Assembly (NCBI GenBank): GCA_021464525.1
Contig: JADRCO010000120.1
Coordinates: 1-51,585 of the forward strand
Source of the DNA: Rhizophagus sp. LPA8_4_AMF
Taxonomy: Eukaryota; Glomeromycota; Glomeromycetes; Glomerales; Glomeraceae
Direction: 5' to 3'
DNA length: 51,585 nt
Shown one piece after another: positions 21,915 to 33,352 of this stretch. Under the pieces are notes generated by a model that was not told the DNA's origin, searched no databases, and saw nothing but the letters and a program-made list of their open reading frames with translations. The first letter of the stretch is position 1, and each line of letters opens with the position of its first letter. Position numbers and translations under genes: made by a program.

Positions 21915-22835
21915 TGATTTACTATATACCCTTATTTATGATATATTTTGATATTTAGGGATAATTTTGACATCTACTATATTTTTTACTTTCTTTCATA
22001 TCTGGGCGTAATTTTAAATTTTGGAACCTTTTGTGTATATACTATTTGTAGATGTTGTCAACATTATCTTTTCATCCTAACAAAATTAAATTTATTATTT
22101 CCTTTAATTAATAATTCATTTAAGAATCGGAGAATTTCTTCTTTGTAATATTTGACAAAGTGATACCGGTTTGAGTTATTGGAAAAGAAGGAGTAGACAT
22201 CCAGTTCTTACATTCTTAAATTTTTTTTCTAGACGATATAGCTCAAAATCCAAAGTAATATTATTACAGTGGAGTTTATGTAAATGTGATATACTAACGC
22301 ACAGGATTATTTTGATGGTATTGATTTGATAGTAGCATGGAGGTGGTAACATCCTGATAGTGTTCTTAAGCCACCTCGAATTCAATGCTAGAGAGAGGAG
22401 GGAGGGGATATAAAAAAAGAATTGGCGTTATTGGTGTTTAAACTCTTTAAACTCTCGTCTCAGCCGATCATGTGATGAAACAACAGGTATAGTAAGCCAC
22501 GCGTTTACGCGTTGCAGATTGTTTATTTTGCTTCATATTATGATCAATAAAATTTATCGCGTACAGATGAATACCTATAAATTGATAATAGAATACTGAC
22601 TAAAAAGCATTTTTTCTTCTCATTTTTGTGAATAAATGAATAAGTAACGACAAATTTGCTCATTCTTTCAAGATATAAAACAAAGGTTACAGCAGTCACA
22701 CCAAATTTCGACTAGTGAGGATGTAAACACCGAATCATAACAATAAATTAAGAAATTATTTAAAAATATTTCAATATGTGATTATAAAACTTAGATAATT
22801 TGATTTTTATTTTTAAAAAAAACTATGTAAGGAGA
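21915..22835. other. Spacer between units 4 and 5
   Basis: No supported gene. The frames 21948-22148 (+) and 22176-22385 (-) are hydrophobic or mixed without a recognisable motif. Flanking DNA resumes unit-5 homology at about 22840. Confidence 0.35.
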
Positions 22836-24214
22836 ACGAGTTCCAAAAATTCATAAAATTAATTGTTGATATCACTTTGTGATAATAATCAATTTGGGGT
22901 ATTTGAAAAATTCTACTATCAAAGAGGTTTCATGAATTATTTATGAAGTTTGTTCAGGTCACAACAATCCTACTCCTCTTCGTTCTATTTATCATGTAAC
23001 AATTGTAACATATCCCGATCATATTTTAAGACAGTAATGGTAATTTCTTAATGTTGAGAATTAACAAATTAATATCAAAAAGTAAGAGCGCAGTAGTCAT
23101 GTTTTAATCACATTAGACTCCCTGACTCCCAATTACGGTGTACTCATGCGGTGTTTACATTCGACAAAATTCCAAAAATTACATTTTCGAATATATGAAT
23201 GTTGTATATTTGGAATTTTGATCGATTTTATAAAATGAAAAAGGTAAGAACTACATTTCGATTACCATAAAAGGGAATTCTAATCGAAATTTTAACATCA
23301 CATATATTCTAAAAAAGTAAGTTTGGTAATACATTCTGGATATTTGAGTAATGTAGATCTTAAAATTCAATTTTCAGGATCGTCACATCGATTCAAAACG
23401 TAGATTATAACGGAAACCATTTAACATGAAAGTGACGGTAATCATGGATTAATTAGAATTTCTTTAATTTAATAATTATAATTTATTACAATGTGTGTAT
23501 ATTTGTACATCAGTGGAAAAAATTTCTCAAATATTTATCTTTAAACATAATTAATTCTTTGAGGCACTTAATAAATAAGTTTGCTCAATACACGTAAATT
23601 ATAACTTTATTTTTTTGATTTAAAGTATTTAAAGTACAATAAATCCCTTATTATTAAAAGAAACGTTTCTTTCCCAATTTAAATCCATACCGACACTATA
23701 AATACATTTAAATAATTGTATGTTGTATATATATATACAGTAAATACATATTTTTTTTTAAAAAAAAAAAATTATTTGTGCGTAGAATGCGTAGTTACAT
23801 ATATAAGGAGAAGAAAGTTGGACAAAGGCAAGTTGTACAAAGGCTTGGTTATTAAAAATACAACAAAAAATAATAAACAATAAAACCAACTATATCAAGT
23901 GATGAAAAATGTAAAAAAAAGGTTAGACTAATAAACGATCGAGATTCGAATAAAGGATGTCAGGTCATTAACAAATGAACGAAAAAAGTAAGAAAGGGTT
24001 TAATTACCAAACGGATAAAATAAAGAACCGGAATAAAAAATGGGAATAAAAGCCGAAATGAATGTTACGCAGACTCATCAACTGTACCAAAAACCGAAGT
24101 AAACTTAAAATAAAAGGTTTAAGTGGGAATAGTGATCGTAATAGAAATAAGGATATAAAAACGTCGGTTCAGGTAAAAAGGTTTAATTATTAAAACAGAT
24201 AAAATAAAAAATTT

Positions 24215-24670
24215 CTAATAGAAGCAATAACAATTATTGTAATAATCATAGTAATAATAATTGAAATAAGGGTAAAAGAACATTGGTTCGTAAATTATAT
24301 TATAATTGATAGGTGGACTAGGTGGTGGTGGTGGTGGGGAGGAATGGTTTTCGTGAATAATTACTAATTTATTATTCATTCTTATTTCTTTCAGCCTCTT
24401 TTCTGTCAGGTCAGATAGTCTTTTATAAGATTCTTTTACCTCAGAAGGCTCCTTTGACCAAGAGGAACTTATATAAGGTGATATCCTAATCATGGAAATA
24501 TTATCACCGATCATTTTCCTTAGTTGTTTTATATAGGCCATTCTGTAAATAAAGTATTTATTAGGAGCTCTTGATCTAAGTCTGTCATCTGACCTACGGC
24601 TTATAATTTCCTCCACCGACAGTTCTGGGGGATAAGGTACGCTGATGAGTGGAATTTCACTATTGTCCAT
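24215..24670 (-). CDS. MATA_HMG-type HMG-box protein, copy 5
   Basis: A 151-residue single-exon gene, the most diverged N-terminus (MDNSEIPLISVPYPPELSVEE). The HMG-box-like region has APNKYFIYRMAYIKQLRKM, SPYISSSWSKEPSEVKESY and RLSDLTEKRLKEIRMNN. SPYIS and SKEPSEVKE pair it with copy 1 at the other end of the array. The tail keeps a long proline run and ends YYNNCYCFY. Just upstream of the ATG is a GT/AG-rich patch (gagagagtgtgtgtgtgagt, 24680-24699) that no other copy has. Confidence 0.87.
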   Translation of the reverse strand: MDNSEIPLISVPYPPELSVEEIISRRSDDRLRSRAPNKYFIYRMAYIKQLRKMIGDNISMIRISPYISSSWSKEPSEVKESYKRLSDLTEKRLKEIRMNNKLVIIHENHSSPPPPPPSPPINYNIIYEPMFFYPYFNYYYYDYYNNCYCFY

Positions 24671-24760
24671 TTTTGTGAATGAGAGAGTGTGTGTGTGAGT
24701 GAGTGATTATATGATGGTTTTTCCCCAAAAAATACGACTGTTTAAAATAAATGGAAGGAA

Positions 24761-24800
24761 TATTTATACATTTTTAAATAAGTTTCGGAATAAAACTCCG
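24761..24800 (-). promoter_or_regulatory. Core promoter of HMG copy 5
   Basis: Minus-strand TGTATAAATA (24761-24770) lies beside CGG-N9-CCG (24786-24800). The centre has mutated (cggaataaaactccg) while both half-sites and the 9-base spacing are kept. The dyad is 116 bp from the ATG because of the GT-rich insertion in the leader. Confidence 0.55.
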
Positions 24801-25254
24801 ATTAATGTAAAATTCCGATGATCGTGATCGGTGACTAAAAGAGACTTTTATGTGATAATTTTTGATGATGCAATCCGGTATTTTATGTATAATTAAATCA
24901 TTTATTTTTAATTTAAATTTAAAATATTTATTGAATGATTTATTTTGAGCTAAACTAAAATAGAGAAATGATATAAAAGAAGTACTTTACTTTAAACCGT
25001 TAAATCTAAAAGAAAAACCAATCAATCGAGTCATTTATTGACTTATTTATTAAAGTTCTCGCCAAATTCTAAACTTTCCCGTAACAAGAAAGTTCGGTAA
25101 ATACGGTCGAGACGTTGGCATTTATTGAATGAAACCTTTTTCAGGATTTCAAATGAATTTTTATTTTTTGGCGTACATATATGAAGTTATCAAAGAAACT
25201 ATTTTAGTTTGCTATTTTTTTTGTCGAAAATGATAGAATTTGGTACCAAATTAC

Positions 25255-25286
25255 AAAAAAAAAAAAAAAAAAAAAAAAATTGGTAC

Positions 25287-25315
<29 letters not shown>
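25255..25315. repeat. Twin poly(A) tracts
   Basis: A25 (25255-25279), then TTGGTAC, then A29 (25287-25315). The separating word repeats the sequence just before the first tract (ttggtaccaaattac). This looks like duplication of a tract edge by slippage, or the tail of a retroposed sequence; no retroposon body is recognised to its left. Confidence 0.6.
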
Positions 25316-25317
<2 letters not shown>

Positions 25318-26884
25318 ATTTATATTGAAATGTAATTGGTCCCATTATATTACAATACTGTATTATAGTGATTTACACGTAAATAAAAATTAAACGTTTA
25401 GCTCTAAATTTTAGCAAATTAAGTGATATTCTGTACTATAATAACCGAACCGAATATACATGTTTATTTGAATATCAATTTAATGCTATTCAGTATGTTT
25501 CATCTGAACATTTTGAGAAGACGCGCTATTCCATTACTTTCTAAATTAAACTAAATTGTGAAACGAATGACACATTACACTTTTTCATATTGTTTGTTAC
25601 CATTGTTTGGAGCTATATATATATATTTGGTTTCTATTATTTGTGTTTTAATATTTATTTCTTTGTCTTATTCCATTAAATGCATTACGAACAAAGTGTT
25701 TTTTCATATGATAATTAAGTTATGAATGTACTATACCTTCCTTATTGATTTTCGGATAAAATTACATGTTTATTATATCAAATGATTCTATGCATAAACA
25801 ATTGCCATCGATTTATAATCGACATAATTATTGTGAAAAGGCCCTTCCACTAGAATAGCTTAAAATTATGTAATGTAAGATGACACATGATACGTAACAT
25901 ATTTCAGTTCCCCTTTATTTTCAAATATTCCTAGAAGTTGGTTAGTTCTCTCAATCAAAAATTCCAAAATCATTTTTCATTATGTAACATGACTTTTAAT
26001 TTATTTTCAAATTTGTATTAGCGTCATACATCATATTTAATTAGTTTTAAAATTTTTGCATCTTTTTTTGAAACATTTAAACATTTAAACTTCACTTTCA
26101 TTAATCAGGAATACAATTTGGCGCAAAAGATCATCTTTTCAAAATTTGCATTGTGATTTACAAGTGATTTTTGCATAACAGATTGGTTTACATCTATTTT
26201 CATGTGGACTAATAAAATGAATAATAAATGAATATTTACTATAACAAGATACAATTATCATAATAATGTATGATATATATGTAAATATAATAGCAATGAA
26301 ATTATCAAGATCTAATTTGTTTATGGAGTTTATTCTCCTATGACCATAATAAAATTTTCACTTTATTATTTTTTACAAATATAGTTAATTTTAAGGAACA
26401 ATTTAAAATTTTTCTTATTGATGCAATAAAATGTACGTCGAAAAAAACCATTTTTTGAAAATTTCGTTTATTGGACTTGTTTTAACAAGATGCGTGCATT
26501 GGCTGTACAGTTGAATGGTGAATGTTGTAATGAGCATAAATAAGGAAGTTGTTTGTCAATAATCCAATTATAGCTAGATTAGCTTGCTGCGTGAAATAGT
26601 GTACTATGATATTAGCCCAAATGATCAAAACTTACCAATACGATCAATTTACCCCACTCCTACCACTTTATTTTCGAGCATTGACTCGAGCCAGTCATTG
26701 CTGTAACAGTGTGCACTTACGATTTTCATAATCTTTATAATTAAAGCAACTGATAATAAATGGTGAAATGGCGTTCTCGTTACTACGGATTAATCTATAA
26801 AAGGTAAAGCCGGTAATATATTTATAGATTGCGTAATTTTGCCTATAATAGAAATCATTTACGGATTTAGACTAAGATCTTCAA

Positions 26885-26926
26885 CATACACGTGTGTAAT
26901 TATTTGGATTAAAAAGATATATATGA
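26885..26926 (+). promoter_or_regulatory. Promoter of LamG-MIR gene A: ACAC/GTGT dyad plus TATA box
   Basis: 'cttcaacatacacgtgtgta' contains ACACGTGT (26888-26895), followed about 20 bp later by GATATATATGA (26916-26926). The same order (GATCTTCAACA, ACAC..GTGT, TATA) precedes the other three genes. A possible 5'-UTR intron (GTAGGG at 26976 to CAG at 27053) ends three bases before the ATG. Confidence 0.5.
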
Positions 26927-27056
26927 AGTTAAATTCACAGAATTGTATCTATTCATTTTACGAATTCTTTCTTAGGTAGGGATGTTCATATGTAAAATTT
27001 GAATTTTGACTACTTTGCATTTTATTCAATAACAATTATTGTTCCTTTTTCAGAAA

Positions 27057-28674
27057 ATGACGAAACAAGTCGTTAGAGAGTGGGTTGAAATTATTTCAGA
27101 CCCTATTACTTTTGGAGAACAAGATCAAAGAATCTTTGAGCATGCTGATTTGCCCGCAGTGAACGATAATTTGTCACTCTCAATAACATTACGATTGAAA
27201 ATTCATAAACATGGTTCTACGTGGGTTACTGTTTTTCATAAAGGTAAAGCTATTTACATTTTTTTTCAAAGAGGGCCAGAAATTTAATTTTAAAAAATTT
27301 GCTAATTGATAGTCAGTTCACATGCAATTTAGGTACCGAAAATTTAATCCGTACACCCGGACTCTGGTTAACAGGAAGCAAATCTGCATTACATCCCCGA
27401 TTTACAGGCAACTGGGATTCTAATGCTGGAATTGTAGAGCTCGGAGATGGACTTTCGCTAAATAAATGGTATCATTTAACTTATACACTTTCTGATCCTA
27501 AAAAAAGATTAGATATCTATATAGATGGTGAATGGGTTGGATTCTATAGTATTCAAAGTGTTAAAACGCAAAAGGTTATCTTTAACAACGGACCACTGTA
27601 TATTGGACGTGCTTTCAATTTTAATGGGTTTAATGGTGAAATTAGGTATGATTTAAAATTGTAGTAAATTAATTTAAAATATTTAAAAATATTAAATAAA
27701 TTCTTTATATAAATAGCAATGTTCGTTATTTCAACTGGAGATTAACCGCTGAAGAAGTGAAAAAAGATTTTTTCGTAAGATACTTAATAATTTCACTATA
27801 TGAGCTTTTACATTAATTTTAATTGTAATTCTTTCATTTCTTTTTTTTTTTAAAAAAAAAAAAGAATGTATCACAGAAAAAGCAGATTTTATATGGATCA
27901 AAAATTGCTCTTGTACATGTATCTACAGGAAAATATTTGTCTACTAAAGGAATCAAATATGACTTGGGTCCACAAAACCAGCAATATATGGTATTTGAAT
28001 ATAATTCATTATTCTTTTTTCTTTGTATTAAGAAAAAATTTAATATTGTAGTTTATTTATAAAATTTATAAAGGTTATTTGTAATAGTCAGGAAATAGAT
28101 TTGAAAAATGATGTTTGGACCGTTATTGGAGCAAATGGTACAAATGTAAATTCGGGGAGTCCTGTATCTCTTAATAATACTATTGGATTTAAACATCAAG
28201 CGACGGAATATAATTTACATTCTCATGATACGAATTATGGAAAATATACACCAATATCAAAGCAGCAACAAGGTAATATTGAATTGAATAAAATATAAGA
28301 TATACAGTACCATATATAGTAACAATTTTAAATTTTAATATTTAGTGACTCTGTGTCGTGATATAAATATTGATGATAGTTGGCTTATTCGACGTTATAA
28401 TTCAAACGCTTCTAATTCTTTTAATGATTCTGGACATTTGATGAATGGTGATATCATTGGACTTTTACACACCAGTACTTTCAAACCACTTTACAGTCAT
28501 ACAATTTTATTAGGGGATGGATCCCAAGAAGTTTCTTGTCATGGAGATGGAAGTGAAACAAATAATAAGGTAACTTAAGGTCATAATTATGTGCTAGTGA
28601 AATTATTTATTTTTGCTTACTATTTGTTATATGATAATTATTTTTAGTGGCGTGTTGAATTAGTAATGGACTAA
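27057..28674 (+). CDS. LamG-MIR protein A (seven exons)
   Basis: Exons 27057-27243, 27333-27645, 27717-27774, 27877-27990, 28074-28272, 28346-28569 and 28648-28674 join in frame to 373 residues; all introns are GT-AG and match gene B in position and phase. Residues about 5-190 resemble a LamG/concanavalin-like jelly-roll: LNKWYHLTYTLSD, then LDIYIDGEWVGF, GPLYIGRAF and FNGEISNVRYFNWRLTAEE, as in LamG_3. The second half has MIR-type motifs: IALVHVSTGKYLST, FKHQATEYNLHSHD, and a GDIIGLLH segment. MIR domains occur in O-mannosyltransferases, SDF2 and IP3 receptors. There is no hydrophobic N-terminus, so the protein looks cytosolic. Exact ligand unknown; a carbohydrate- or protein-binding role is inference. 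The start is the ATG after CAGAAA. Confidence 0.85.
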
Positions 28675-29432
28675 TACGAAATTGTGAAATTAAAATATAT
28701 TAGAAAATTTAATAAAGAAAATTGTTTATTATGTAATTTTTTTACAATATCGTTTACACATCATAATGTCAATTTATTTATTAAGACCTCATTGATGAAT
28801 CGAATTTCTAACATTAGAATATTTTACGTGTTCACGATCATGATGTATGATAAATATTATTTTGAGATGGTTGAATCATTATTTATTACTATAAAAGAAG
28901 ATAGATGATGCAAATTAATAAATATCAGGAATAAAATTCAATATTCAATCAATTATTTACGGTACAAGACATTATATTGACTTTTTTTTATTTTAAAATC
29001 TTTGTTAAGTGGTATCTATAATATCTTAATATTCAGTTAAATATTTGCCTAACATATGTCAAGTGTATATAAAAAAAACAAACAGTAATGAAATTAAAGA
29101 TTTGAAAAAAGAATAAGAGAAGTCGGTATTATAAGATTACTCACATTTAATTTTGTTTTAATGAAAAGTTGTAAATGCTTTCAGTTACTTTACAATCTAG
29201 TTATAAGAGCGTTTTTAGAGTTCAAGTCGAGTCAGATCTGAGCAAAAAAAAAAAAATTATTATTAATAAAGTCCTTACACTCGGACTCGGTAGTACAACA
29301 ATTTCGACACGTATTATTTATTTTTTAAATGTGATTTCTAATTTGACAATAAAATATTATTTATGTTATCTATCGAAATAAAACGCTAGAATTTACATTA
29401 ATAAATGAATTCTTTCTTTCATTTTCTCTAAT

Positions 29433-29538
29433 TAGAGGTTGGAACCGATAAACGGTTAATTAATCGGTTAAATTGGTTAAATCAAACCGATTAACAGGTA
29501 CTTAACCGACTGACCGTTTCAATCGGTTCCAACCTCTA
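29433..29538. mobile_element. 106-bp MITE-like inverted-repeat element
   Basis: The ends TAGAGGTTGGAACCGAT and ATCGGTTCCAACCTCTA are perfect 17-bp inverted repeats. The interior repeats CGGTTAAT/ATTAACCG phrases. Flanks on both sides contain 'ctctaatt', but it is not directly adjacent on the right, so the target duplication is uncertain. Non-coding. Confidence 0.65.
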
Positions 29539-30846
29539 CCTCTAATTCATAAAAAGAACGTTTAATTTCACTGTTTTATCTCTCCATTTTAGTAACTTGT
29601 CCCAAAATCGATTAAGGAATGATAATAAAAACATGATTACACAACTTTTTAAAATAATAATTTTAGATGAGATATAACGACACACTCGTCCTAGATTTCT
29701 TAATGGGTTAAGATAAAATTATATTAAGAGTTAATAAGATTTCAATTTTAAATCATCTACAAAACAAAAGTGAGAGAGAAATTGACTGAAAGTATACAAA
29801 AAAGTGACATCTGTTGGTAACGAATTATTATTTCAAAAAACATCACATATACTATTATATGGGTGAATCTAACGTATTTTAAATATTTTTTCATTAGAAA
29901 TGGCCGTTTTGAAATAAATATTTTCAGAATGAAGCTGTCTTCGAAACTACTTGTATATCAATTTTCATAGGTCTGCAATTATTGTAAATGACGCAATTGT
30001 AATTTATTGTAACGGATAAATAAAATGAATCTAGTATGAATTTGGGGACACGGTGTTTATAATGATCCACAGCATCATGAAAGTTTAAGTGGAAGGTGTT
30101 TTTTTTAATAAAGGATTGCATTCAAAGCAATGTGAATCTTTTAATGGGAATGTCATTGGAATGTTTTTAATTTAATTATGTTTCCTTTATTCTCTTTTTA
30201 GTTAATTAATTACATTTACATTAAAATTTAATAATTATGATGATTAATTTTAATTTGAAAAATATACGATCAAAAATTTCAGTTGAAAAAATCTTAGTAA
30301 AAATAGTAGATTCATTATTTTTTTTTGATTTTGATCAGAATCAAAATAATATTAGTAATGCTTAGATAAAGAAATTGATTGATGTAGAGAAATAGTCCGA
30401 GATTTACTGTAAATAAGGGTTAAATTACTGTATGTAGAGTTTATCATTTTTTCGTATGGATCTTCAGTACAAAAATTATCAAATTAATTTTATTAAAAAA
30501 AAAAGTATTAGTGGATCCTACCAAAAAAAAATAAATTATCAAACTATTCCATCCATCTTATTTAAAGGTAGTTTCTAATATGAAGTGAGCTTTAGAATGT
30601 AGTGTCTGAATTATAAGAACCATTCATGTTTCAGTATTCAGTTATTATCATATATCAAAATTGAAACATAATTGTGCAACGCTACCATGATAAGAAAGCT
30701 CCCGATAGATCTATCTACTTATTTATATAAATGTTACACGGTAATCAAATATTGCGTATTCCGGACTTGATCTTGCTAATTTATGTAGATTTGTAGCCCT
30801 TGTGAAACTTACGATTATGTTACAGGCTAATAAGATTTTCAAACTT

Positions 30847-30880
30847 ACACATTCGTGTGATGCATTGATTTATATATAAG
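30847..30880 (+). promoter_or_regulatory. Promoter of LamG-MIR gene B
   Basis: ACACATTCGTGT (30847-30858) followed by TATATATAAG (30871-30880) and GGTTGAATTC, the same arrangement as the reverse complement of the gene D promoter. 'ctaataagattttcaaactt' just upstream is the diverged GATCTTCAACATT word. Confidence 0.55.
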
Positions 30881-31017
30881 GGTTGAATTCACACATTTTT
30901 AACGGGATTGAAATTATATTCATATTTAAGGGTAGTACTGGTAAAAAGGTCACCAAATTTTTTGTATATAATAAAAATTAAATTCTTTATATTAATTAAA
31001 TGAAATTTTATTAGAAA

Positions 31018-32638
31018 ATGATGAAATTTGTCGTCAGGGAATGGGCAGAACTTATCTCAGATCCTATTTCTATGGGAGAACAGGATCAACGAATCTTCGA
31101 GAATGCCAATTTGCCCGCAGTAATTGATAAGTTGTCGGTGACATTACGATTGAAAATCCGAAGTCATTCTACTGATTGGGCTACTATTCTTCATAAAGGT
31201 AGGATTAGCTTAATTTATTTTACAAGATAGGTTTTAATTAATAGTCATTATTTCTATATTACTAGAATTTATTTTTCAGAACCTTTATATCAAATTAATA
31301 CTCTTTTGGTCATCAAATACAACACACGTGCAATTTAGGTACTGGACACCCAGTTCGTACTCCCGGACTCTGGTTAACAGCACATAAATCTACATTGTGT
31401 CCTCAATTCACAGGCAACTGGCAAAATTGTGTGGCACTGGATATACATGAGGGACTTTTATTGAACAGATGGCACCACTTGGCTTATACACTTTCTGACC
31501 CTGAGAAGAGATTGGATTTCTACTTAGATGGTGAATGGGTTGGATTCAATAGCATTAAAAACGTTAAAACACAAAAAGTTGTTTTTAATGATGCACCACT
31601 GCATATCGGACGTGCTTTCACTCATAACGGGTTTAATGGCGAAATTAGGTATGATTTAAAATTATAATAAAATTAATATAATTATTCAAATATTAATTGA
31701 AATCGTTATATAAATAGCAATGTTCGTTACTTCAACTGGCGCTTATCTGCTGAGGAAGTGAAGGAAGATTTTTTCGTAAGAAAACTTTTGAAATTAATTC
31801 ACATCATAAGTATGTAAAACTAATTTATAATTTATAATTTTATTTTTATTTATTAAAAAAGAATGAATTTCAGAAAAAACCAATTGTATACGGATCAAAA
31901 ATCGCTATTGTACATGTATCTACTAGAAAATATTTGTCCACTAAAGGAATCAAATATGATTTAGGCCAAAATAACCAGCAATTTATGGTATTTGCTAATG
32001 TTTTGTTTATTTATTCTTTATACTAGAAAATCATTTGAAAACTTATTTTTAAATTTTATAAAGGTTATTTGTAATGATCAAGAAATAGATTTGAAAAATG
32101 ATATTTGGACAATTACTAGAGCTAAAGGTACAAGAGTAAGTGCGGGGGACCCTGTGGCTCTTGACACTATTGTTGTACTTAATCATCAAGCAACAGGATT
32201 TAATTTACATTCTCATGATACTAGTCATGAGAAATTCACTCCAATATCAAGACATCAGCAAGGTAATTTTAAGTTAATATATATTATGTGTATTTTTTAT
32301 TTATCAATAATTTTAAATTTTAATATTTAGTGACTCTGTGTGGAATTATAAATACTGATGATGAATGGCGTATTCAACGGTTTAATCATGATTCTGGTCA
32401 TTTAATGAATGGTGATATCATCAGTCTTTTTCATGTTAATACTAATAAACCACTTTATAGTCATACCATCTTATTAGGTGATGGGTCACAAGAAGTTTCT
32501 TGTCATGGAGATGGAAGTGAAACAAATAATAAGGTAACTTAAGGTTATAATTATGTGTTAATGAAATTATTTCTTTTTGATTACTATTTCTTATATGATA
32601 ATTATTTTTAGTGGCGTATTGAATTAATAGCTAACTAA
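31018..32638 (+). CDS. LamG-MIR protein B (seven exons)
   Basis: Exons 31018-31198, 31339-31648, 31718-31775, 31874-31987, 32064-32262, 32331-32533 and 32612-32638 give 363 residues without a stop. The LamG half has LNRWHHLAYTLSD, LDFYLDGEWVGF, APLHIGRAF and FNGEISNVRYFNW. The MIR half has IAIVHVSTRKYLST and LNHQATGFNLHSHD. Its LamG half resembles gene D (TGHPVRTPGLWL), whereas exon 6 resembles gene A (KPLYSHTILLGDGSQEVSCH). Exon 6 is seven codons shorter than in A. Tandem to gene A with 2.3 kb between. No signal peptide; two Met codons start the frame (MMKFVVREW) and the first is taken by analogy with gene D. Confidence 0.85.
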
Positions 32639-33121
32639 TACGAAATTTTGAAATGAAAATCTATTATAAAATTTAGTAAAGAAATTGTTTATTATGTAAT
32701 TTTTTTATAATATAATATTGTTTACACATCATGATGTTGATTTATTTATTTATTAAGACCAATAAAAATCATTAATGAATCGGAACTGTTCTAACATTAG
32801 AAGTGTTCACGTACATGAATCATTATTGATTTGAGCAAAAAAATTGTTATTAATAAAGTCCTCTTAAATTCATATATTTTACAATTAAAAAACTTTTATT
32901 AAATAGTTAGTCAAAAGATCAACTAAATGCAATAATAATGAAAGTGAGACATGTGAGAATTAAAATGAGTTTTAATATTGTCACTTTCGAAATTTAAAAA
33001 TAAATTTTTTATTTTTATTAATGTTTTTTTTTTTTTAATGTTTTTTTTTATTTTTGTATTTCTGACTCTCAATTGGAATCCTAGGTAAATTTCAAACCAC
33101 TTTTGAAAACCAATGAAATAT

Positions 33122-33352
33122 TTATTTATTTATTTTTTTGTAAACTTTTTCCATTCTCTTTTTCGTAAGATTTGACTTCAGGTCTGATTGAATGATAAGT
33201 TTAGAAGACACATTACAGAATTTTATCATTTTTAAGAAATGCTTTATTAATGTTTCATATTCATTTTTTTTTTGGAGATGATCTTTCAGAACTGGTTCTT
33301 TAAGGTATGTTGATGTAGAGGTTGGGATTTCACAATTAATCTTTTGAGACAT
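33122..33352 (-). CDS. Hypothetical 76-residue protein (doubtful)
   Basis: An ATG-to-TAA frame whose composition (K, S, T, E and L mixed, with CEIPTSTSTYLKEPVLKDHL near the N-terminus) is less skewed than neighbouring random frames. No family is recognised, no introns are needed, and no paralogue is seen in the window. It may be a true small gene, a terminal exon, or chance. Confidence 0.25.
   Translation of the reverse strand: MSQKINCEIPTSTSTYLKEPVLKDHLQKKNEYETLIKHFLKMIKFCNVSSKLIIQSDLKSNLTKKRMEKVYKKINK

Larger units (their letters stand above)
22840..26600 (-). repeat. HMG duplication unit 5
   Basis: The left extension ('aaaaattcataaaatta', 22847; 'tgactcccaattacggtgta', 23122) pairs with unit 3. 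The right extension ('acatgacttttaat', 'tttggcgcaaaagatcat', 'gtttattctcctatgaccat') pairs best with unit 1 up to about 26345. It is the most right-hand unit; plus-strand LamG-MIR genes start 450 bp beyond it. Confidence 0.6.
28675..31017. other. Spacer between LamG-MIR genes A and B
   Basis: The first 600 bp are the duplicated 3' flank: 'gagcaaaaaaaa..ttattattaataaagtcctta' (29238-29280) resembles 32834-32865 behind gene B. One inverted-repeat element lies at 29433-29538. The remaining frames are short and N/I/Y-rich. Gene B's promoter is at 30847-30880. Confidence 0.4.

Noticed and set aside
27299-27664. Separate 121-codon gene
   Set aside because: It is exon 2 of LamG-MIR gene A read through its splice sites; the same applies to 31395-31667, 40893-41345 and 44954-45229 in the paralogues.
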